From positions 6,138,001 to 6,202,000 of the forward strand of contig NC_061461.1 of assembly GCF_022581195.2 (NCBI RefSeq): DNA of 64,000 bases. The letters run 5' to 3'. Below are positions 49,765-60,148 of this stretch, piece after piece (position 1 is the first letter of the stretch; each line of letters begins with the position of its first letter). The translations under genes were made by a program, and so were the position numbers. The notes below the pieces were generated by a model. That model did not search any database. It was not told the DNA's origin and saw only the letters and a program-made list of their open reading frames with translations. The stretch is from Helicoverpa zea (lineage: Eukaryota > Arthropoda > Insecta > Lepidoptera > Noctuidae).

Positions 49765-50292
49765 TAGCAGAAGTGACAAAAATTTGCGGAAAGGCTGTAT
49801 TGCCGGCGTGCGTCAGCCGGCCACCTGTTGATCGACCGCCAACACTGCCCTTGTGCGGTAACCTCTGCCGGGGCCGCGCAACGCCGAGCACCCGATCGAT
49901 ATCAATGACGTACGGCCTCATTCATAAATAGGGAGGCACCCCACCCCACTACCCTGTTTGCCCACCTTCCCCACACTACGGATTCGGGGGAAATCGTGGC
50001 AACTTCATGAATGGCGCGCACACACATAAATTCCGTAATTTGTGGTCGATGTCATGATGTTTAAAGAGGCAAATGGCGTCAGTATTGTACAAATATGACA
50101 ATAATAGAGCCTACCTTATAGTTATTACAGCGATAAGGTAAATACTGTGTTCTGTAGATGCAAATTGCGGCATAAACAATGTTTCAGTAGGTTTGATTAC
50201 TTGAGGAGAAGTTCGATCATAGTATGCGGTTTATGGTGTATGTGGAAATAATGTGTGTGAGATAGTGGGTGATGTCGGGAAGTGCATGCGAT

Positions 50293-50301
50293 GCGTGGGC
50301 G
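50293..50301 (+). promoter_or_regulatory. Perfect EGR site GCGTGGGCG
   Basis: The exact 9-bp consensus bound by the RSDELTR-RSDHLTT-RSDE(R/K)KR fingers of EGR proteins, 6.4 kb upstream of the stripe ATG. Confidence 0.4.
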
Positions 50302-51192
50302 CGCGACGATTTGACACGCGCGTACGACACTTGCATTCGCAATCAGTGCAATTGCATACATAATACTATGGAGAAACCAGCTGTTTTGGTTTAGCTCTTT
50401 CCAATATTTACGAACAGTTTTTTTCTTGTGTTTTCAAAATTCCTGAAGGTTTAATATACCTAATTTAACCTAGAAAACATTTCTATTAAACGGTATGGGT
50501 CATTAATTATGGAAGATCTTCATAGAAATGATCTGAACTAGCGTGCGAACATAATAATATAGTAGCACCGAATGGAGAAAGAAATACGAGAATTCGTATT
50601 TCTTGGATCTAATAAAACATCAACTTATGAAGATTGTAAGCTATCACATTATAATTACTTAAGTATAATTTAATTTTTATTGTCACGCGACTCATGTGAT
50701 CTCGATGTGCGTGTTCGGCTGTAATGTAATCAGTGGTGCGCACGCGTCCCTTATTTACGGCGGATTACGCGCGCAATCAACTCGCGCGCACCGAAAGAAT
50801 ACGGAGTTACCGCACTAACTGACTGGCTCTGTCTCCTGTCATAAACCACAATGTATTGTTTATGCTTTTATTTTGTTTTTGTACAGAATAATGTGCAGAA
50901 TTGAACGTGGAATGTTGTCAGGTTTTTGTGCCGGACTTCTAACCTTTTTTAGCTTATATTTTTGTGGTTCATATTTTTTTTTTCTATGTTAAAGTTTAAT
51001 AGACTTGACTTTGTTTTTTGTATTATTCGCAGTATACGATATTCGAAAATTACCTATATTCAAGTTTATTAGATTTTACTGTTTCTCTATGCGGAAATAA
51101 AACACGCAACTTTCAATTCTTTATTTATCACTTGATATAGTGCAATAAGTAATATTTACAGAGACACAATTGCAATTTACAGGAAATGTTTT

Positions 51193-51256
51193 CATCATCA
51201 TCATCATCATCTCAGCCATAGGACGTCCACTGCTGAACATAGGCTTCCCCTATCAA
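51193..51256 (-). mobile_element. 5'-truncated LINE/RTE-like 3' tail with 12-bp target duplication
   Basis: The minus strand reads AGGGGAAGCCTATGTTCAGC, AGTGGACGTCCTATGGCTGA and then a GATGAT repeat tail, a common lepidopteran LINE 3' end. AGGAAATGTTTT lies on both sides (51181-51192 and 51257-51268). Confidence 0.8.
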
Positions 51257-53203
51257 AGGAAATGTTTTAACAGAAATTATTTAGGTATCATTCGGTAGCC
51301 GGTAAATGTTACGATAGTATAAATCCCGTATTGTTTGCACCGGCGAATCGGCCTTCCGTGTGGCCGTGGCAATGGCAGCCACATCGATTTCCTCCTGGTT
51401 AAGAGCAGCGTCCGGCCGTGGCTGGGGGCAGAACGGCATTAAGCACGATCGATGCTACGTCCTTGAACCTTGTTGCTTTGTACCGCGCATGCGCCGTTAA
51501 ATGTCGGACGTCATCCCGTGACCATGGCCACGAAACACGTGCCGGTTCTCCCTAACCCATACCTTCGCCACCCCCTTTGCCATTCATCCCGACTCTTGCG
51601 GCGATGCCTCACAGCTGGCGGCTCGCCTTATTCATCCTCAACTCTGCCATTTCTTATCGATTGTGACCTTTTTGAGGCAACCTGTTGAGTTGAGTTTACT
51701 GTTTTAGACGATAACGCAGGTGTTCGGCCTACTACAATATTTCAGAAGGCCTTTGGATAAACCTTTGACATTTGTAGTAAATGTGTAGGAGAACGGGGTG
51801 TGTGCTGTCTTTCGTGAATGTTCCTTAACCTATAAACTGTTTAAGTTTATATGTATAAGGAAATAATAAATGGTAGCGTAAACGATAAGCATAGGTGTCA
51901 GTAGTGCATGGGACAGCGTTGCAAGGCGACATTGAGAACAAGTCCGCGACCACGCAGGGCTACGTATGAATGAAGTAGCCGTGGGCGGCACGCAGTGAGC
52001 GTGGCCCATTCATTCATTAGCTCGGAGGCCATTCCTCATGAATAATACCATAACAAAAACTGTCAATAGTGTCAACTTTGTTGTGTGTTGCAACATTGTT
52101 TACTCCAACTAATTTGCGTGCGTTCACTTGTACCTAAGTATAGTATAAAGATTGGCGCTTTACAATTTTAAATCTAAACGAATTTGGGATGATTGGTTCC
52201 CTCATCATATCATGTACTATATGTCCTGCTGATTAAAAAAAAAAGGAATGACTTTATATTTAGGTAAAAAAAAATGGGCTTTGTTTTACAATGTCTTAGG
52301 CACTCATGAACCTAATCACCAAGACACCAATATGTGGAAAGTAGAAATGTTTCGGAAATTGGAAAATTGGTAAGTAAAAGTGACGCTTATAGGTACGTTT
52401 CCAGTTTGGGTGGAAGTGTTATCTAGACGACTCATGAACAAGGTTCTGTTCAGTAAAAGGAGTTGTGGCGTAGGAGTCAAGGTAAGGTCTGCAAGTTTGA
52501 AACTGGCGCGGATTAGAAGCATTGTTCCCGCCAACACACTAACAGAACCATTGCCGTCGGCGGCTTAGGAACATCTTTGACTCACTCCGAGCCATTCATA
52601 TTTTTTGTCGACATAGCGGCAATTTGAACAAAATTGACTTGTAAAGATTTGATTTTGGCGATGACGCCTACGTCTTATGTTTTGTTAATTTAGACTTCCT
52701 AAGTTAGTGCTTGGAAGCTTCAAGTCTGTAAGATAATACTTGAAAGTTGACACATTATGCTTGTAAGAATATGTTTTTTTGAGCATGACAATAAGTTTAT
52801 AAATTCTCTAATTATGCTTTAAACTTTTCAATTTTTACACGGGATTTATGTTGCTCAGATCCCATTAGGACACATTAGGAAGGTGACAACGCGGATAAGA
52901 AGGACCTACTTACAAGAAGTCTTGAACCCGCGTGTCTTCTACGCTTGTCTTCAGGACTTCTGGACTACAAAGTGGGGACAAGCGAAAGTATCATGGTTTA
53001 TAGGGAGACATAAAATTAATATACCGAATTACATCTTTGATTTTGTGTTCTTTGTTCACGCTTATTCATTTGCTTGCTTTTAATCGCTTAGTGTTGCTAA
53101 AGCTTCTTTCGCTGTATGCATAAGATGTCCTATTTCCTGCTTTTGTTTTTGAATATGAACACCTTTGAATTTGAACATTTTTATTATGTATGATGAATAA
53201 GTA

Positions 53204-53776
53204 TACAGGGTTACTGGTAAGTAGACCGCATCCTTTCATGAGGTGATAGTATAGGTCAATACGGACAAATTTGACCATGGGATACACTGGGCAAAAATTA
53301 ACCCGTTTCAAGATAATCGAATTTCAAGATCTTTTCTTTACACATCGTCTAGGTACACATATAAATTTTTATTATTAGTTAAAAGTCTCGTTTTTGCGGA
53401 TTTTTGTGTATTTTGTGCCTTTTTGGATATGTTTTTTAAGTATTCTGCACAAAAAAATGAAGAGGAATATTTTTGAGAAAATAGCTACTAAAAAATAATT
53501 GCTGTTCGCTATAATTTCCTCTGTGTTTTGTACAGTTTTATGGTTTGTTATTATGAAGTGATTCATCTTCTATCCAAAAACACACAAAAATCCACAAAAA
53601 CGAGACTTTTGACTAATAATGAAAATGTATACGTGTACCTAGACGACTGATCTTGAAATTCGATTATCTTGAAACGGGTTAACTTTTGCCCAGTGTATCC
53701 CATGGTCTAATTTGTCCGTATTGACCTATACTATGACCTCCTGAAAGGATGCGGTCTACTTACCAGTAACCCCGTA
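53204..53776. mobile_element. 573-bp foldback MITE with TA flanks
   Basis: The left end TACAGGGTTACTGGTAAGTA and the right end inverted (TACGGGGTTACTGGTAAGTA) begin arms of roughly 190-200 bp. These include ACCGCATCCTTTCA, AACCCGTTTCAAGATAATCG and GTCTCGTTTTTGCGGATTTT in inverted copies. TA flanks both ends (53202-53203 and 53777-53778). No coding capacity. Probably a Tc1/mariner-type derivative. Confidence 0.82.
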
Positions 53777-56700
53777 TAATGTAAATACAACTTATGCTTG
53801 TATTCAACCTTTTTCAAATTCTTAAGTTTTTTCCAGCTTTCTGAGAACTTGAACACTACTTAACTAACTTAGTTTGTTCGTAGTATGCAGTTCTGAACAG
53901 AGAACTGAGCAGAGTTATGTCAAGATAAACTTGGGGTAATCTTGAATGTAAAAGTGTAAGTAGTTTCCATATTAATTTGTCCTGGCTAATACAACCAGGG
54001 TTCCCAAACATTAAAGGTAACTATTTTATTTTAGTGGCTATTTTATATAACTCCATATCAATTACAAATGAGAATAGTAAGCATAAGATTTTTTTTTAAT
54101 GTGTAGTAAGTTGAAAGACAATTCTGGTAGAAACCTGATGACCATTCAGCGGAACCCCTAAGTTCCGCGGAAAGTAGTTTGGGAAACCTTTGCCATCTAC
54201 TTTACTGTGTGGTACTTCTACGTTTTCTCGGAATGAGTTGGATTGACAACGATACACGGAACAACTTTAGCAAGTCTTATGCAGTCTTTTCCTGACCTAC
54301 AGACTCTGTTTCATGTATTACTTTGGAATAAAAACTCCATTGTTATGCATAAGGTAGATAAGTCTAGAATTACCTAAACCGCAGCTCCAACGGTTTTATA
54401 TTAAATAGTCATTACTTACCCAGAACTGTGACTAAAGTTTGTTTGTCATGATGTAAATTTTATTAATGGGAAGCTATATCGGGCAAAGCAATTAAATCGG
54501 AACATAAGTCAGTAATAGTGACCGAGCCTGACCTGAGTCGATGCTCGCTTTTGGAATTGTAATTAAGTACCGAGAACAAACCTTGAATTCCCATCTGCTT
54601 TCGATCAAAACTAATGATTTTGTAACCTTCCATTTTTTGGATATTCACGGAACTCATGAAAAAAAATGTAACAAATCTAAATGAAAATATTGCTAAAAAA
54701 TTTTGACGTGGTTCTCCCAGAATACTACCTATTTTTTATCATCATCATCGGCCTTTTTACAGTCCTATTGATTAGCAATGTTTTCATCATTCAGATATGG
54801 TATAATTAATTATACCTTCCTAGATTCTGAAGTTTTTCAGTATCTAATCATATTCGCAATGCGAACAATTATGAATTACTAATAGACCAGAACCAGAACC
54901 GAATTAGAAATGACCAATTATATGTAGATACTATGTAAGCGACTGTAAGTGAAATACGCATATTCCAGCTGTCAGTTCAGTGAAACAACACCAAATTCGT
55001 TTTGACTTAACGCATTCATAACGTTTTCATAACAAGTTCCTGCTACTATCAGTTATGGCTCATTTAATCATGGCAGTGTTAGTTAATATAAGTGGTGGTT
55101 GAGCACGCGCTGGCGCAGGCCGGGCGGTGCGCGGTTGCGAGTTGCGGCCGGGCGACGTGCGCGCAGACTCTCGCACCGGGACGCTAATTAGATAAACGAG
55201 CCCTGTGGCGGGGTCCCGACCGCAATTACGAGTTGCGCTGCAACCCGTAAATAATCAACGATATAGGACGCCACTTGTGTCTGACTCACTTATGTCGGTC
55301 ACCAATTACAATTATCCACTGGACAGCTAGATCTCGGACCACGGCTTTTGCGGTCTCAGAATCATATTTGTGTAAATGTGCAATATGGGTACTCAGGTGT
55401 AATATGAGCTCTCACTTAATTATCACTTATTTGTCGAAGAAGATGATAGTTCTTTGGGTGTTCATGGTAGAGTATTTCACATTGAAACATTTTAACTGTA
55501 AATGTTCCAAACAAAACAAATAAGTACTTGCTTTCTCCCTAAGCTTTAAGCTTTAGTCGCGTTCTCAGTAAAATACTTCATGAATAAAAACTATCCAATG
55601 TTTGTAAGTAGGTATGTACTTATTATAATACCTCTATAAATAAATAGATACAAAATTTGTATCAACTCACAAATGGGTTTGCCAGGTTTGCCAAATTAAT
55701 GTCGTATGTTTGAAAGAGCTTAGAACCTAACATTAAAAAGAGACCATCTTATTTAATCATGCGCGATACATTATCGTAATAGTGTCATAAATAAATGTAA
55801 GATCTTCTGGCAATTTGAATACATTTAAGAAGTCAGACAAACATTAATTGATAACTGATTGCTCTTTCTTGTATCACTCAAGTCCAGTGACATTTTTAAC
55901 CACTACATCGATAAATTAGGCGTTATCTTTATCACCTTAGCCGCGAAACTAACACCTACTAAGCATTTTAGATAAATGAATATCATCTTTTAAACAGGAT
56001 TCATCTTTGAAGCTTTAATTTGTGTTATTCATGATAGCTAGCTGTTTTGTAATACACGGAAGTCTGCTAAAGCATTCTATGGCGCTCTTAATGAGTTTCT
56101 AAGACTGATGACATGTCATTTCGCGGAAGCAAATAGCACTGCGTTACAATAATTTGCCCGTGACAAGGTCGGACGTTTAGGAGTACTGGCGTTGCAGCAT
56201 CGTGCCAGTTCATTTGTCCAGTGTACATCAACGGTCAGGGTCTTGCTCTTGTCCATTAATTAGAGTATCCGCATTTTTTTTTTCTGTTAAGCCGTTTATT
56301 ACATTAGTGTTCCGTTGTTGTAAGGCGATGAGTCAAGTCCGAGGGCACGCGTCTGACATGATGACAGTTAATTTTTTTATGTCTTAAACGAATCACAGGG
56401 AGGCCAAGTTTAATTAGTCTTACGTTTGTGTTACAAGTTTTATTTTATTCTGTCTAGTCAAAACCGTGTATGTCACATTAAAGAGGAGTAGTAGAGATAG
56501 TATCGAAAGCGTGGTAGGTACCTACTTACTTGGTTATAATTAAGGTATCTACCTACATCGTTAAGACTTCGAACCTTGTCTGATAAGTATAGTAAAATTA
56601 TAAGTATACTTATCTAAAGTAATGCGAGAGAAACTATCAAAATATTATGAAATCTCCGCACAGTGAGCTTGTAGTGACGGTGCCATGTGTAAATGTTTCA

Positions 56701-57407
56701 AGCGCTAAATATTATTGAAAACGACTCCGGTGCTCTTCAAGCGTGTCGCGTGCAACTGTTTTAGTTTAGAAAAATAGGGCGATTGCACAAAACTTAAAAC
56801 TAGACAAACATTGGCTCACATCCAGTTTTACAAAACCGATACTATTAAACTGTCCTCTAGTTTCTTAAAAAATCTGGAGTTGAAGATAAACGCAAGAACA
56901 AAATAACTCTATTATTAATAACATTTTGTTACAATGGTTGTGTCTACTCGCAGACTATTTATAAAGCAGTATATCGTATCAATATCACGAATATAAACTA
57001 AACACAATGTCCTAATTTCAATACGATTTGAATAAGCTTTTGAATATGCGAGTGGATGGTTATGAGTGCGTGTGCACGTGTTTGATTGATACTTTAACTA
57101 CTACTTGTAACAGTACAACATCATTACCAGCCTCCACTTCATAAACTTAGTTCAGAAGCGTCTACAATATCGTTACAACGATTACAACGGTTTATTTGAA
57201 AATTATTCATTAATCGTAGTTTGATATAACTGGTCATGTTGCTGATACCGTTATATATTTATTGTTAGGCTACATTATCTACAAATGTTGAGCTGTTCCT
57301 TCTGTGTTCGTCAAATAATAATCACTGGCTAGTTCAGTTTATTGCGACACGTAACCGGGACGCAATTCTCGCGCTCACAGGAATTTCATACAAGATTATA
57401 ATCAAGT

Positions 57408-57412
57408 CGACG
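57408..57412 (+). repeat. Left 5-bp target duplication CGACG
   Basis: CGACG, repeated at 60144-60148 immediately outside the other end of the element. Confidence 0.8.
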
Positions 57413-57992
57413 CACAGTGGATCCAAATTGAAAATTAGTGGACATAGGCAACAAAGTTCCAATATCGATTCGATATTTTTTTATGTGATTCTACATGATA
57501 TTCCAGACAACTTTTACTCTTGTGAAATTTCTTCTAAAGTCGATCGTTTGTCTGAAAAAAAATAAATTAGATTTTTTTGTATGGAGCGAATCACGTTTAT
57601 TTTTTTTTCTTCAATTGTACGAATATGTTAGGTCTGTGGCGTGAGTATATGATACCTAGGGTCATTCTCTATCCAAGAAAAAATATATCAGCGCCGGCCA
57701 TCTGCAGCCGCGCGAGTAATCATTCGGTAAAAAAATAATATTTTCTATGACATTTTTTGCCTTTTAAGATCAATTCAAAGTATATTTTTTGTCTCACTTG
57801 GCTGTTTTCACCTTATTTTTGGTTAAATATATAGTTTTAATGGCACATAGGTACTCACAACTAGTAATTCTAGCAGAGGTTTTGTTATTATTGCATGTTA
57901 TCGGTGGCACCTGCATTGTGATTGATGACTCATTTGTTTGTGCGCTCGTCTAAGCGCACATCTAATTAGTCATCGAAAAATGCTCGTCTCTG
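57413..57992 (+). repeat. Left long terminal inverted repeat
   Basis: A 580-bp arm; its inverted partner is 59252-60143. The visible differences are a few substitutions and a 5-bp indel (ACTTGGCTG versus ACTTGCTCTGGCTG). Confidence 0.9.
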
Positions 57993-58440
57993 ATTGGCTG
58001 TAATTTTTTTTACTACCTGCTACCTGTAAAATAAATATTATTTGTCAAATATAGGTGAAATAGTTTGATTTTTTATGGGCAAGACGTTGATAATCATTAT
58101 CTACACAATCAAGCGTATGTAAAGTATAGTATAAGTTATCGTACGTATGATCGAAAGAACATTGTGAAATTATTAAAGCCCTGAAAGGGGCTGTTTATCA
58201 TACCAGCCCTGATGGGCTTTTGTGGGAACAGTCCAGAGCCGGATCACTTTATTTCTTATTCCAGAAGTGGGTCCGGCAAATTTTCGGACTCTGCTATGAG
58301 GCATTCTTCTTCCTCCATAATCTCGCTATCACAGGGAGGCTCGGTAGTCTGTAACAACTGATTTGCTTCAGGCAACAACTCACCATGAACCTGTTTCGTT
58401 ATTTTAGGCCTTATGTAGGATATGTGGGGATCAGAGCTTA

Positions 58441-59201
58441 TTAGAAGTCCATGGGAGGATGTCTTCGTTTGTTGCTCTTCTGTCCGTTTTCCGAGTTTGT
58501 CTCTCTCTGACGTTTCTGAAGTCTTAAGTACTTCCATCTCGAGAGCGCAAGTGAGGTATAAAGAGCTAAGCACTTATCTTCAGAGACGGTACTTAGGCTC
58601 TGCTTTTTGAATAGTCGCTCGTGTACTTGGGATAGCGTTTCCGGATTACTGGAAAGGTATTCGACTACTTTTGCCAGATTCGTTTTGCCGTTGTCTTTCA
58701 ATTTTGTTAAGTACCAGTCCTACAACTCTTCCTCTGAATTTTCTTCTACTATGGAAGTAGAACGTCTTTTTTTTTGCTTATTACATAAGTCTTCGAACGG
58801 TTTTCTGTAGAGTGTAGATGTTACCGCTTCCGTAGTACATACTGCAAGATTAGGAACATGGAATTCACATCCACTGGCTCAGATAAGTCTACGTCCGAAA
58901 AGCCCAACTCACTTCTCAGGTCAACACTGTCAAAAACAGGCCAGTTGATATTTTTTTCCAACCAATTGCGATTATTTATACGATTCATAAAAGTTTTTTG
59001 ACTTCTACTTGACTCTGTCCACTTTTTATTTAGACTTACACAAAAAAGCCGACAGAACTCCTTGATTAGGTTTTTGTCTTCTTCAGAAACTGTGGTATTC
59101 AAAACAGAAATTATACTTTCATATAGAAACATATAATTTTTCAGATCACCACCACTTGTTAATTTCACTAAAAGATCTAGGTTGGTACAAAATCCAGCCA
59201 T
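58441..59201 (-). pseudogene. Unidentified coding remnant inside the Transib-like element
   Basis: From an ATG at 59201 the minus strand reads a protein-like frame (MAGFCTNLDLLVKLTSGG ... NRNWLEKNINWPVF, to about 58821). A second frame from 58804 reads KPFEDLCNKQKKRRSTSIVE and reaches an in-frame TAG at about 58729. It then continues DWYLTKLKDNGKTNLAKVVE ... ALSRWKYLRLQKRQ to a stop at 58441. The two frames could be joined by a GT...AG segment of only 38 nt (58842-58805), too short for a usual intron, or by a frameshift. A further acidic frame overlaps downstream (58573-58256). I recognise no family. Confidence 0.5.
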
Positions 59202-59251
59202 AGTTCTAACGTAAATATTAAAACAAAAGTATTTCACCGTGTTCACAAATA

Positions 59252-60143
59252 AGAGACGAGCATTTTTCGATGACTAATTAGTTGTGCGCTTAGACGAGCG
59301 CACAAACAAATGAGTCATCAATCACAATCCAGGTGCCACCGATAACATGCAATAATAACAAAACCTCTGCTAGAATTACTAGTTGTGAGTACCTATGTGC
59401 CATTAAAACTATATATTTAACCTTTCTAAGTCTGTATGTACTTTCTAAGTATATCTTAGACACCATTGGCTGTGTTTCGGATGGCACGTTAAACTGTAGG
59501 TCCCGGCTGTCATTGAACATCCTTGGCAGTCGTTACGGGTAGTCAGAAGCCAGTAAGTCTGACACCAGTCTAACCAAGGGGTATCGGGTTGCCCGGGTAA
59601 CTGGGTTGAGGAGGTCAGATAGGCAGTCGCTTCTTGTAAAGCACTGGTACTCAGCCGAATCCGGTTAGACTGGAAGCCGACCCCAACATGATTGGGAAAA
59701 AGGCTCGGAGGATGAGGATGAGATTTAACCAAAAATAAGGTGAAAACAGCCAGAGCAAGTGAGACAGAAAATATACTTTGAATTGATCTTAAAAGGCAAA
59801 AAATGTCATAGAAAATATTATTTTTTTACCGAATGATTACTCGCGCGGCTGCAGATGGCCGGCGCTGATATATTTTTTCTTGGATAGAGAATGACCCTAG
59901 GTATCATATACTCACGCCACAGACCTAACATATTCGTACAATTGAAGAAAAAAAAATAAACGTGATTCGCTCCATACAAAAAAATCTAATTTATTTTTTT
60001 TCAGACAAACGATCGACTTTAGAAGAAATTTCACAAGAGTAAAAGTTGTCTGGAATATCCTGTAGAATCACATAAAAAAATATCGAATCGATATTGGAAC
60101 TTTGTTGCCTATGTCCACTAATTTTCAATTTGGATCCACTGTG
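59252..60143 (-). repeat. Right long terminal inverted repeat, interrupted by a SINE
   Basis: Inverted copy of 57413-57992, with a 300-bp SINE plus its 8-bp duplication inserted at 59422. Confidence 0.9.
59423..59722 (+). mobile_element. Full-length SINE with 8-bp target duplication
   Basis: Starts TTTCTAAGTCTGTATGTACT, contains GGCACGTTAAACTGTAGGTC, GTCTGACACCAGTCTAACCA, GGGTTGCCCGGGTAACTGGG and GACTGGAAGCCGACCCCAAC, and ends in GGATGAGGATGAG. ATTTAACC flanks it on both sides (59415-59422 and 59723-59730). The left arm of the host element supplies the uninterrupted target sequence, which proves the insertion borders. Confidence 0.92.
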
Positions 60144-60148
60144 CGACG
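60144..60148 (+). repeat. Right 5-bp target duplication CGACG
   Basis: Matches 57408-57412. Confidence 0.8.

Larger units (their letters stand above)
44226..57407. other. Upstream domain of stripe, no recognisable gene
   Basis: About 13 kb, mostly AT-rich, broken by GC-rich islands at about 46290-46560, 48950-49080, 49760-49990, 50270-50350, 50690-50830, 51340-51640, 51900-52040 and 55080-55260. Some islands hold TAATTA, GATAA, CRE or EGR sites and could be enhancers or unrecognised upstream stripe exons. Listed repeats are at 51181-51268 and 53204-53776. Confidence 0.45.
57413..60143. mobile_element. Transib-like DNA transposon with 580-bp inverted arms
   Basis: Both ends read CACAGTGGATCCAAATTG inward. 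They are flanked by the GC-rich 5-bp duplication CGACG. A CACAGTG-type start and GC-rich 5-bp duplications are hallmarks of the Transib superfamily, the relatives of the RAG1 recombinase. The arms (57413 to about 57992, and 59252-60143) are about 99% identical once a SINE inserted in the right arm (59423-59722) is removed. The 1.25-kb core has minus-strand coding remnants without any recognisable Transib/RAG1-like catalytic domain. It could be a non-autonomous derivative carrying unrelated sequence, or a different superfamily with a similar end. Confidence 0.8.

Noticed and set aside
49707..49931. 74-codon frame in a GC-rich island
   Set aside because: Open because of GC content; no recognisable protein features.
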